From positions 45,606 to 109,605 of the forward strand of contig JAGXHG010000020.1 of the NCBI GenBank assembly GCA_024636345.1: a stretch of 64,000 nt of DNA, written 5' to 3'. The DNA comes from Desulfobulbaceae bacterium. GTDB lineage: Bacteria; Desulfobacterota; Desulfobulbia; Desulfobulbales; Desulfocapsaceae. A program made the translations under genes and the position numbers. The notes under the pieces were generated by a model, which was not told the DNA's origin, made no database searches, and was given only the letters and a program-made list of their open reading frames with translations. Below, piece after piece: positions 45,452-53,910 of this stretch; position 1 is the first letter of the stretch, and each line of letters begins with the position of its first letter.

Positions 45452-47230
45452 CTAATCGTTCAGCTCCACAAATCCCCAATAAGGATAATCCAAACGATAC
45501 CTGGCGACAAGGCCGGGACTGTGTTCACGGCTAGCCACCAGCCACAGCTTATTCTGCCGTTGTTCTTTAACCACTTGCCCCAACGGATCCCACTCAGGGG
45601 CAAGTACCAGGGCGTTATCAGCACTGTACTCAATATCTCCGGAACCTTTAAAAATTCCCATATGGGGCATATCCGTATAGCCATCACCAGCTCCCCGGGA
45701 TAATTCCGAGATAATCAGGAAAGACACCTGCAGCTCGTCCCGGATGGCCTCAAGTTGTCGCAACCAAGCGTCAATCCCGGAGCGTTGCTCGGTAAAATCT
45801 TTAAAAGGCAACTTATGCAGACTGTCAATCACCACCACCGTATAGTCACTCCGGGTCTCATGGCGGATAAAGTCTATATGACGACGCATGATCTCTGAAT
45901 TGAGTTTTCGGTCATTTACCACCCGGAAAGAACCGAGCATATCTTGAAAATCCTGACAGGCACGATCAAAATCTTGACCCGCCACACCAGTTGCGGCACC
46001 ATCCTTTATCTCACCGGTGGACATACGACTCAAGCGACTCAAGGTCCGCTGGTAGATCTTCTGTCTGCCATTCTCAAAATCATAGTAGAGCACCGGCACC
46101 TTTCTCCGTGCCATATCGGTTGCAATCTGAATGGCAAAACAGGATTTTCCGGACTTAGGAGCGCCACCGATAACATTTATTCCGTGCACACCCTCCAAGG
46201 CCTGATCAAATTGAGGAAAACCCGAGCTGAGGGCACCATAAGCAGAACCTGACTCCAAGGTCAGTTGTGCTAGAAAACGATCATACTCCCGTCTGGGACT
46301 GGCAAACGGTGAGAAGGCGCTGGACGTCTGGATCATCGACAAAACAACAGCCTTAAAATCTTTTCCCTTGTCACAGGCCAATTGCCAGAGGTTATAACCT
46401 CTGGCAAGAGAAGCAGGCCACCTGAAGAGACGGGCCTTGTAGCCAATTTTGGCAGCAACGCTACGCGCCGCAGCCTCTGCTTCAGCGTTATTTTCCATGA
46501 CAATAAAAACGGTATGCACAAAAGAAAAATGCTCTGGATCAAGGACCTCAAGACTGTGACAGTCAGGAACGGCAACACCTGGGAAGCCAAGCTGCTTCAG
46601 GGCAAGAAGATTCTCCTCTCCTTGACAGACAAAAAGGGCTCCATTTTCACACCGCTGAATATCCTGAATATTAAAGATATGGTGCTGATTACCAAAAAAA
46701 TGTTCATCGCCATGCCAGAAGAAATCTTCCTTCCGCTCTGGGAATACACAACGAGCGGCATAGCAATTACCATCGTCCTGAACATAGGGATAGACCAGAT
46801 AACGGCCATTATAGCCAACCTTTAACTCTGCAAGGACAGCCGGACCAATCCCCGCCTTCTGAAAGCGGGTCAGAATTTCTTCACTGAGCCTGTCCTGATA
46901 CAACTTGATTTCATTATTGATATTGACTGTCGGATAATCTATTTTTCGTAAAAAAAGTTCCCGATCAGGGTCATACCCTGGAACATCAACAGGATTGAGT
47001 CCCATCAATCTGGCAAACCAGAGCGGAAACCCTCCAGGCACGCAACGATTCAGACAGCGGAAGTATCCATAAAAAAAACCGACCTTATTAAGAGACACCA
47101 CCAAACGACCAGTATAATCTCTACCCTGCTTTTGACAGAAAGGACAATCAGCGCTGAGATGTGTGTTTTCTTCACAGATATTTTGCAGATACCCGTGATA
47201 AAATAAGGATACAGCCTCATTTGGTTCCAT
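45452..47230 (-). CDS. Primase/helicase-like protein: zinc motif, degenerate TOPRIM and RecA/DnaB-type ATPase
   Basis: The 592-residue protein has an N-terminal zinc-ribbon-like set (C29, C32, C59, C63: CPFC and CLNRC), a TOPRIM-like region (ALFVCQGEENLLALKQLG, about 203-260) and a C-terminal RecA-fold ATPase (about 335-592) with Walker A GGAPKSGKS and Walker B VVVIDSLHK. This is the order of phage T7 gp4 and mitochondrial Twinkle. The TOPRIM keeps the glutamate of the first motif, but the second motif reads VMENNAEAEAAA, without the metal-binding DxD pair, so primer synthesis is doubtful. It is not surrounded by phage genes. The gene lies 78 bases after the HEAT/PilZ gene. A DNA helicase, or a RecA-like ATPase role in signalling, are both possible. 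Confidence 0.76.
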   Translation of the reverse strand: MEPNEAVSLFYHGYLQNICEENTHLSADCPFCQKQGRDYTGRLVVSLNKVGFFYGYFRCLNRCVPGGFPLWFARLMGLNPVDVPGYDPDRELFLRKIDYPTVNINNEIKLYQDRLSEEILTRFQKAGIGPAVLAELKVGYNGRYLVYPYVQDDGNCYAARCVFPERKEDFFWHGDEHFFGNQHHIFNIQDIQRCENGALFVCQGEENLLALKQLGFPGVAVPDCHSLEVLDPEHFSFVHTVFIVMENNAEAEAAARSVAAKIGYKARLFRWPASLARGYNLWQLACDKGKDFKAVVLSMIQTSSAFSPFASPRREYDRFLAQLTLESGSAYGALSSGFPQFDQALEGVHGINVIGGAPKSGKSCFAIQIATDMARRKVPVLYYDFENGRQKIYQRTLSRLSRMSTGEIKDGAATGVAGQDFDRACQDFQDMLGSFRVVNDRKLNSEIMRRHIDFIRHETRSDYTVVVIDSLHKLPFKDFTEQRSGIDAWLRQLEAIRDELQVSFLIISELSRGAGDGYTDMPHMGIFKGSGDIEYSADNALVLAPEWDPLGQVVKEQRQNKLWLVASREHSPGLVARYRLDYPYWGFVELND

Positions 47231-47307
47231 ACCAAGGCAGCTCCTGTGGTGGAAGAATAAGAGATAAAACTGACAAAAGAGAGGGGCAGGAAATCAAGGT
47301 CTCAACG

Positions 47308-50300
47308 TCAACCGCCAGAGGCGACTGCTGCCAGATCAGCTTCCTGCACAGGCTGATCAAATTGGATATGGACCGAATAATGCACATAGGCCGCTGACTC
47401 TCCGTGGTTCGAGCCATCTACATATATCGCCACCACAAGGCCTGCTACCCCGGACGTCAACTGACTGCCAGTTGGCCCATCCGGTAAATGAACAAATATC
47501 TTCCGCCCCAGTAGTAAGCGGATATTTCTTTTTTGAGAGACACGAACCATAGAAGAAATACCACCAGTAGAGATATCACCATTCTCGCCCTGCAAGACAG
47601 TGCCTGTCTCCTTACCCTGATCATCAAGAATGGCAATGGCCAGCCTACCGGAGAGTTTCAATCGTTCTGTGCCCCGACGATCAATAACCATAATTTTGTC
47701 ATCATCATGTTCAACAAACTGATGACAAAATTCCTTCAGTTTTAATTCCAGATCAGGAAAGCTATTCTGCCATCTGCGAAGTGCCTCGTAAGGCAGGACA
47801 AAAACATCAACTGTGCCTACACTTGCCGCATTGATAGTCCAGGCCGATACCTTAAAAAAAGATTCTACGCCAAAAACTTCCCCTGGCCCTACTGTTTTCA
47901 GCAGAATATCATTACCGTGAAGATCCCGGGAAAACAGCTTAACCCGTCCCTTATTAATAAAGAAAAGTCGTTGCTGTAGATCGCCCTGATCCACAATATT
48001 CTCATCCGGACTAAACGTCACATGCTCCATGGAAGCATAAAAGGCGTTAAATTCTTCAGTGGTCAGGAAGTCATAAAGCCCCACCCAACTCAGACTCTGC
48101 CCCTGATCACCACTGGCGACTCTCTGTTCCTCAACCAGGTCAGTTGCTTGTATAATATCTTCCATGGCCAAGGGATCGATCTCAATCAAACGCTGACAAA
48201 GTACTTCTGCCTGATCAAACTGCCTGAGATAGCTCATGGTGGAGATCAAATCCAAAAGAAGTCCTTTTGCTACCGCCTTTTTGTTTTGACCTAGTAACGT
48301 GTAAATTTCCTGTTCCTCAGCCAGATTGGTTACCGGTTGATACACTGCCCCGGACCTCTCCTGCCAGGAACGAGCCAGCCTGACAGCATCCTTTGAGCTC
48401 TTTTGAATCTCAAAATGCCTTTCTTTCTGCTGCCTCCGACTCACGTCAAGCAATATCAATCCCCTCTGAACTGCCTGCCACACTTCTTTGGCCATTTTTT
48501 TAGAACGGACATTCTCATTTCCTGTCATGAGCTGTAAGGCCTTTTTCGCCTGAGCAGACCCACTCCGCCCCAGAGTGTCACAGATACTGACGAGAAGTGT
48601 TGTTTTGATATCATCCGAAAAATATTTCTCATCCTGCAGCAGTTCGACTAAGACCCCGACCACCTCTTCATCCACCACTGCGGCCAGGGCCTGAACTACC
48701 TGAAATTTCAATTTCTCACTGACCAGAGGTAATGCCTCAAGAAGATACTGCTTCTTCTTTTTATCACTGAGCTTATAGATACAAGACAGGGCCTCACTCT
48801 GAACTCGTAAATCATCATGGGTAAGATATCCTTGCACAGCAACAACATCTCCTTCATCACCCGTTGCAGCCAGCAACCTGATCAGGTTACGTTTTCCATA
48901 CCAGGGCATGGGTTCCTGCAATCGTGCAAGAAGGAGAGAGGACAATTCTCCACCCACGCTGGCCAAAATCTTCAACAGTCTGATCCGCTCTGGTCTTCTA
49001 TTATTCGTTAACAATGCGTCCAGCAAAAACTGGATGCCCAGAGGACCATGCATGACAATCTTCTGACAGCACATCGCCTTAATCGGTTTCACAAAAGACT
49101 GATCAAGATACGCCTGAAGAACGCTTTGATCAACAGCTTTATCCTGAATCTGGCCCACCAGATTCCTCATTTCTATCGTTTTTCCTAACGTCCCTGAGCG
49201 AATGGCATAAAACAGGGGGAGAATCTTATCAACCAAATCTTCGTTTTCTCTTTTTTGAGCATGAGTCAGAATATTCTGTAACACACCAACAATACAGGTA
49301 CAGGTACCATCAACAGCCTCAGCTTTTCTTAGCCAGAAAAGAAATGTGGCGGTTAATTTCTCCAACCATCCCCAATACTCCAGGGAAACCAATTTTTCTC
49401 CAATTAAACCAAGGCTCTGCCCTGAACGAAGACGCAATTCCTCATCTTCAAGCTTGAGCCCTCCCACAAGGGTCTGGATAATGGCAGCAGCGACATTTTC
49501 TTTTTTATTTATTATCAATCGCTCAAAAGTGACGGGGAGGTGCAGCAATATCTCTTTATTTCTTAGTCCATCCAAATTCCCTCGTGTAAGCGCGATTAAT
49601 CCCGCCTGCAAGCGTTTACTTTGCCGTTGTTTTTCCGTCATGCCCATAATCTCGATGGCATGCAATTGCCGTCCTTTGACCGTTTCCATCAGGCGCTGAC
49701 AGCTCTCATTCACAAGCTGGCTGGACTCTGCATCCGCCTGATCCAGTGACCCAGCCAACCTCTCTCCTTCCTGCCTCAGGAAATCAATCAAAGAGCGAAA
49801 AATGTCTTTATCAATGACAGCAACAAGAGTTGCAAATAACGATTCACCAAAACGCGATGCAAAGGGCTGGCAGAAGAGCAGCGCCATGGAGACCTTGTCC
49901 AGGTTTACGACCAGCTTCGAGACTGCGCCACCTGCGATTTGTTGAATTTCTTCATCTTTTAACACAGCGCTCATATCCTCCAGCAACTGGTTAAAATCAG
50001 AAGAGACTCCATAGACACCTGCCCGTTGCAAGTCCTGAAGGGCAAAACAGACAGTGGCAACGAAGACATCAGCTCCCTTGTCTGACCCTGTCAATTCATG
50101 TAGTATTTCCTCATGCTGCTGTTTCTCCTCTCCTTGCCGGAGCAAAGAAAGGAGCTGATCCCGCCGAACACCCGTCGCCATTATTTGTTGCAGGTAATTA
50201 CTAAAACTGTGGGTAACAATCTGTTCCTGAGCCACATCATCACTATCTTCAAGAAAAACAGCACCAAGACCAGTGTCTTTCACAAACGCAGCAATCCCCC

Positions 50301-50673
50301 CGGATTTATGAATCTGCTCATGATGGGTGGTAAAAAAAGACAATACCTGCTTAAATCGCTTACGATCAAGCCCCTGAGCCAGGGCCATACCCGTAAGCCC
50401 CGCCTTATCCAGAAAATCAACCAGGGACAGGTCATCCAACTGTTCCCGTCCTTTTCTCTCAAAGATAACACCATCGAGAGTCGGTACACCTTTGTGCAAA
50501 CCAAAGTTGAGGGATCCATACAGACGCAAAAAGGTCTTCAACTCTGAGTAGGCCTTCTCCACTGTATTACTGACCTGTACAGACTGTTCAGGATAAAGGC
50601 GGAGGTTCGTGATTGCCTTGTTGATAAACTTTAAGACCTCTAAAGCATGCTGTTGCCGATCAAGACTTGACAT
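47308..50673 (-). CDS. Giant helical (HEAT-like) protein with CNB-like and PilZ domains
   Basis: The 1121-residue soluble protein has a long alpha-helical body (about 1-870) with HEAT-like repeats in the middle (for example HDDLRVQSEALSCIYKL and VVQALAAVVDEEVVGVLVELL), a cyclic-nucleotide-binding-like domain (about 880-970, VDQGDLQQRLFFINKGRVKL, VGPGEVFGVESFF) and a C-terminal PilZ domain (about 990-1105). The PilZ part has both c-di-GMP motifs: RRGTER (RxxxR) and GDISTGGI (DxSxGG). The CNB domain lacks the usual phosphate-binding arginine, so it may sense something else. It would be a c-di-GMP effector; a diguanylate cyclase lies at 37857. There is no signal peptide. The next gene downstream is the primase/helicase-like one, possibly cotranscribed. 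Confidence 0.8.
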   Translation of the reverse strand: MSSLDRQQHALEVLKFINKAITNLRLYPEQSVQVSNTVEKAYSELKTFLRLYGSLNFGLHKGVPTLDGVIFERKGREQLDDLSLVDFLDKAGLTGMALAQGLDRKRFKQVLSFFTTHHEQIHKSGGIAAFVKDTGLGAVFLEDSDDVAQEQIVTHSFSNYLQQIMATGVRRDQLLSLLRQGEEKQQHEEILHELTGSDKGADVFVATVCFALQDLQRAGVYGVSSDFNQLLEDMSAVLKDEEIQQIAGGAVSKLVVNLDKVSMALLFCQPFASRFGESLFATLVAVIDKDIFRSLIDFLRQEGERLAGSLDQADAESSQLVNESCQRLMETVKGRQLHAIEIMGMTEKQRQSKRLQAGLIALTRGNLDGLRNKEILLHLPVTFERLIINKKENVAAAIIQTLVGGLKLEDEELRLRSGQSLGLIGEKLVSLEYWGWLEKLTATFLFWLRKAEAVDGTCTCIVGVLQNILTHAQKRENEDLVDKILPLFYAIRSGTLGKTIEMRNLVGQIQDKAVDQSVLQAYLDQSFVKPIKAMCCQKIVMHGPLGIQFLLDALLTNNRRPERIRLLKILASVGGELSSLLLARLQEPMPWYGKRNLIRLLAATGDEGDVVAVQGYLTHDDLRVQSEALSCIYKLSDKKKKQYLLEALPLVSEKLKFQVVQALAAVVDEEVVGVLVELLQDEKYFSDDIKTTLLVSICDTLGRSGSAQAKKALQLMTGNENVRSKKMAKEVWQAVQRGLILLDVSRRQQKERHFEIQKSSKDAVRLARSWQERSGAVYQPVTNLAEEQEIYTLLGQNKKAVAKGLLLDLISTMSYLRQFDQAEVLCQRLIEIDPLAMEDIIQATDLVEEQRVASGDQGQSLSWVGLYDFLTTEEFNAFYASMEHVTFSPDENIVDQGDLQQRLFFINKGRVKLFSRDLHGNDILLKTVGPGEVFGVESFFKVSAWTINAASVGTVDVFVLPYEALRRWQNSFPDLELKLKEFCHQFVEHDDDKIMVIDRRGTERLKLSGRLAIAILDDQGKETGTVLQGENGDISTGGISSMVRVSQKRNIRLLLGRKIFVHLPDGPTGSQLTSGVAGLVVAIYVDGSNHGESAAYVHYSVHIQFDQPVQEADLAAVASGG

Positions 50674-50982
50674 AAAAGGTACCCTGCCTGTCGTTATTCA
50701 CTGTTCTACAACCTTATGCTCATGAGTTTCCATCCATTCATCAGTCTCACTTCTAAAAATTTTTCATACCATATATTCTTATTGGCCTACCACAACCAAA
50801 CCTTAAAAGTCAAGGAATGCAGCATGTTATTTCGAATCCGTCTCGAAAACCTCTTTCTGATCAATTCTGCACAAATCAATGCTCTTCAACCCGTTTAAAA
50901 TCGAGATATGATGACGATTAAAACAATACCATGGCATACATAATTTCACTTGGCAGTCTCCTCATCCTGTCCGCTTGAACAA
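50674..50982. other. Intergenic region upstream of the HEAT/PilZ gene
   Basis: About 310 bases, AT-rich, without a convincing gene. It should include the promoter of the HEAT/PilZ gene (minus strand). No clear terminator for maf is seen. Confidence 0.5.
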
Positions 50983-51612
50983 TTATACTGCAACAACAAT
51001 GACACCATATTCTTCAAGCATAATCAACAGTTCACACAACGGCAATCCCACCACATTTGAATAAGAGCCCATGATCTCTCTAACCAGGAAAGCCCCCTTT
51101 CCCTGAATCCCGTAAGAACCAGCCTTATCCATGGGCTCACCGGTTGCAACATACGCCTGCGCCACTTTCTTAGAAAAAGAACTGAAAGCAACACGGGTGC
51201 TCACTGATTGAACAGCAACAACCCCCTCCTGACGGCAAGCAAGACATATCCCAGTCTGAACCAGATGCTCCTTCCCGGAAAGTTGCATCAACATGGACAC
51301 GGCACCCACGCTGTCTTTCGGTTTCCCCAAAATGGCCTCCGCAAGGCTGACAACAGTATCTGCAGCCACAATCCAAGCATCAGGATAAAGGTCCATAACG
51401 GGTCTGGCTTTTTCCACAGCCATCCTTCGAACGAAATCGTGCGTCTTTTCTTCCGGAAATGGAGTTTCGTCAATATCAGCAGCATGAACACGATATTCCA
51501 GCCCAAGCCCCAGGAAATATTCTTGCCGGCGAGGTGAAGAGGACGCCAGAATCAAGGATTTACAGGTATGATAGATTGGGTGCAGTCCCCTTTTGCATGA
51601 CGAATTGCGCAT
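50983..51612 (-). CDS. maf: Maf-family nucleotide pyrophosphatase (septum formation inhibitor family)
   Basis: Maf proteins hydrolyse modified or canonical nucleoside triphosphates to monophosphates and have been linked to cell division arrest. The 209-residue protein has the core signature LILASSSPRRQEYF, then DETPFPEEK, AADTVVSLAEAILGKPKD and MDKAGSYGIQGKGAFLV, which cover the catalytic loop and substrate lysine. An N-terminal extension of about 15 residues precedes the core. It is last in a minus-strand run after fabL, separated by 48 bases. Confidence 0.92.
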   Translation of the reverse strand: MRNSSCKRGLHPIYHTCKSLILASSSPRRQEYFLGLGLEYRVHAADIDETPFPEEKTHDFVRRMAVEKARPVMDLYPDAWIVAADTVVSLAEAILGKPKDSVGAVSMLMQLSGKEHLVQTGICLACRQEGVVAVQSVSTRVAFSSFSKKVAQAYVATGEPMDKAGSYGIQGKGAFLVREIMGSYSNVVGLPLCELLIMLEEYGVIVVAV

Positions 51613-51660
51613 GACATCTTTTTACTATTCATGCATCATTATTAACAATTGCCTTGCCCA

Positions 51661-52413
51661 TTATCCCCTGATAGCATAACCACCATCAACAGTAACCACC
51701 TGCCCCTGAATCATTGCCGCCAAATGCGAACAGAGGAACAATGCCACATCCGCGACATCATCGGGGGTGGTGAGACGGCCCAGCGGAGTCCGTCGTAAGG
51801 CCGTCTCAAGGATCTCATCCCGATTGGGAAATTTCTTAAGGGCATCCGTATCCACTGCGCCGGCACTAATGGTATTCACATTAATGCCGGCTGGTCCAAA
51901 CTCCACAGCCAGATGCCGCACGAGAGACTCAAGAGCGGCCTTTGAGGCACCCACTGTTGTATAATTTTCAATAGCCCTGGTGGCACCAAGACTGGAGACC
52001 GCCAAAACCCGGCTCCCCCGGCTCATCAGCGGAAAGCCCTTCTGTACCAGGGTCAGCAAAGCCCTGGCATTGATATCCATAGCCCAGTCCCAGTGACGCT
52101 GAGTAAGCTCCATAACCGGCTTCAGAACCCCAGAGGCAGCATTGGAAACCAGAATATCAACTACCCCAAATTCCTTGGCAATGACCTCAAACATTGCCTC
52201 AACATCAGTCTCTTCAGCCACATTCGCCTTAACCAGAAGACAACGACCACCTTGTTTTTCGATAACACTTGCTGTTTCTTCAGCATCGCGCTTATGCCGC
52301 ACGTAATTCACCACTACTTGCACACCATTTTCCGCCAGTCGGATAGCAATTGCCCTTCCGATCCCACGTGATCCACCTGTTACCAAAGCGACTTTTCCCT
52401 GTAAATCAAACAT
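51661..52413 (-). CDS. fabL: Enoyl-ACP reductase FabL-type short-chain dehydrogenase
   Basis: The 250-residue SDR protein starts KVALVTGGSRGIGRAIAIRLA with the NADP-binding glycine motif, and has SNAASGVLKPVMELTQRHWDW, SSLGATRAIENYTTVGASKAALESL and NTISAGAVDTDALKKFPNRDEI. The stretches SNAASGVL, ENYTTVGASKAALE and DTDALKKFPNR closely resemble Bacillus subtilis FabL (YgaA), an NADPH-dependent enoyl-ACP reductase, rather than FabG. Such an enzyme performs the last reduction of fatty acid elongation in the cytoplasm and is insensitive to triclosan in Bacillus. Generic FabG remains possible. It lies between a DUF362 gene and maf. Confidence 0.8.
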   Translation of the reverse strand: MFDLQGKVALVTGGSRGIGRAIAIRLAENGVQVVVNYVRHKRDAEETASVIEKQGGRCLLVKANVAEETDVEAMFEVIAKEFGVVDILVSNAASGVLKPVMELTQRHWDWAMDINARALLTLVQKGFPLMSRGSRVLAVSSLGATRAIENYTTVGASKAALESLVRHLAVEFGPAGINVNTISAGAVDTDALKKFPNRDEILETALRRTPLGRLTTPDDVADVALFLCSHLAAMIQGQVVTVDGGYAIRG

Positions 52414-52512
52414 GACATATATCCCAGTAAAAATAGATTAAATTAAAGCGTTATTTTTGTAATTCCCACTATCTGTTATGCCAAACATTGGCCTACACAC
52501 TTAAAACTATTA

Positions 52513-53448
52513 TTATTCCCGATGCAAGCCAAGAACAACTCGCTTCAAGGAATTAAAAACATATCGCAGTGGCCTGAAGCGTACAGGATTTAATATTTCC
52601 GGAGCCATAAACCCTGAGCCGAAAAAGTCAGATGGTGCCAATAAAGGAAATTCTATCCCGGAAAGATATGCTCCAGGCAGAGCGCTATCTCTGGCAACAC
52701 GCCACAATGGGCTCCTTCCTGGTTCCAGCTCAAGAAGCTCCAACACAGCTGTATCAAGAGCCACCGGACTTCTTGAAGCAGCAAGGCATCCCAGAAAAAG
52801 TAAATCTCCATGCATAGGGCCATGCCTGTGCATCACCTCAATGCCATCGGCAAGGGTAATGTTCTCCGGCAATAATTCTTGAAGGTCCAAGATAATCCTG
52901 GCAAACTCCGTATGCGAACCACCATAACGCATATGAAGCCAGGACTTGCGGGGCCCTTTCACTATACCAAAAATATTTTTCGCTGCCATACTTACATACA
53001 TCTGGTCATGCGCCTTAATCTTGGGAAGATTCACCAGAAGATCACAATCAAGGGCCTCCGCAGCAATACCAACGGAGATTCCACTGGACAATCGCCTGCA
53101 GACAACAGATGCAAATTCGACAACCTGGATATTCATCCCCCGCACGGCCCTGGCAATTCCTTGACGCTCCACTGCATTTATGGCACTGCCAAAGGCTGGC
53201 GAATCACCGATCACAACTCGGCAGCCATGATCAAGAAACCAGGCGGCAACAGCAGCAATAAACGCTGCATGGGTACAGGCAAGGGACGGAGCACCGGCGC
53301 TTATCAGATTGGGCTTCAACAAAACCCTGGTGCCAGGCGACAGGTTTAGTTCACCAATCCACGGAATGACTCGCTCAAGCGCAGCCTGCAGGACCTTACG
53401 TTCATACCCTCGGCAACGCTCAAGACAAACAACAATAGATGCAACCAT
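52513..53448 (-). CDS. DUF362-domain protein, putative iron-sulfur or metal-related
   Basis: The 311-residue protein has the DUF362 pattern: VLLKPNLISAGAPSLACTHAAFIAAVAAWF (given by VLLKPNL and ACTHAAFI), VVIGDSPAFGS, LLVNLPKIKAHDQMYVSMAAKNIFGIVKGPRK (given by NLPKIKAHDQ and KNIFGIVKG) and ITLADGIEVMHRHGPMHGD. DUF362 proteins occur near ferredoxin, hydrogenase and anaerobic genes, but their chemistry is unsettled. No ferredoxin cysteine motif is present in this copy. It is 100 bases upstream of fabL and probably the first gene of a three-gene run. Confidence 0.85.
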   Translation of the reverse strand: MVASIVVCLERCRGYERKVLQAALERVIPWIGELNLSPGTRVLLKPNLISAGAPSLACTHAAFIAAVAAWFLDHGCRVVIGDSPAFGSAINAVERQGIARAVRGMNIQVVEFASVVCRRLSSGISVGIAAEALDCDLLVNLPKIKAHDQMYVSMAAKNIFGIVKGPRKSWLHMRYGGSHTEFARIILDLQELLPENITLADGIEVMHRHGPMHGDLLFLGCLAASRSPVALDTAVLELLELEPGRSPLWRVARDSALPGAYLSGIEFPLLAPSDFFGSGFMAPEILNPVRFRPLRYVFNSLKRVVLGLHRE

Positions 53449-53481
53449 AAATAAGAGAAAAATATTTTGATAAACAGGAAC

Positions 53482-53532
53482 CCTGGAAATAGAAAAAGCC
53501 AGTCACACAAGAGTGGACCGGCTTTTTCCAGG
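53482..53532 (-). terminator. Terminator-like hairpin in the divergent gap
   Basis: GAAAAAGCC (53492-53500) pairs with GGCTTTTTC (53520-53528), with an outer CCTGG and CCAGG pair. On the minus strand the stem is followed by TTTTTCTATTT. It lies upstream of both flanking genes rather than at the end of either, so it may end an unannotated minus-strand transcript starting between 53535 and 53847. Confidence 0.5.
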
Positions 53533-53534
53533 AG

Positions 53535-53847
53535 AGAAGAGATATAAAATACAAAGCATTTTTTATGCCAAACACAATATAAAATTAATTTAAACATGAT
53601 ATCAGAACGTTACGTCAAAATATCCAACCTAACTCTTTCACCTATGGCCCATAAAAATAAAAAAAATTATACTTCTTTCACAACAAAAGTTCTCAACACT
53701 ATTATTTTATTTACAATATCAACCAATTACTGCAACAATTATTTGAACCTTCATCACAACAAACACACATGACCACACTTGCTTTACTAGAGCCTAAAAA
53801 AACATCCAGCATTTTTTTGTTGTTTCGTTCATCTTCTGCTATGCTTT
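53535..53847. other. AT-rich intergenic region
   Basis: About 310 bases with long A and T runs and no credible gene. It must contain the promoter of the sensor kinase gene and may hold a small minus-strand RNA ending at 53482. Confidence 0.4.
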
Positions 53848-53910
53848 GTGAGCATTATACTATTTCAAAATAGGATTTTTTTATATTTTTCACCTTCACT
53901 TAGAATTCTT

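Noticed and set aside
53346..53597. A minus-strand open frame that reads through the DUF362 start and terminator-like hairpin
   Set aside because: Its hydrophobic translation comes from AT-rich sequence and the stem-loop; there is no family match.
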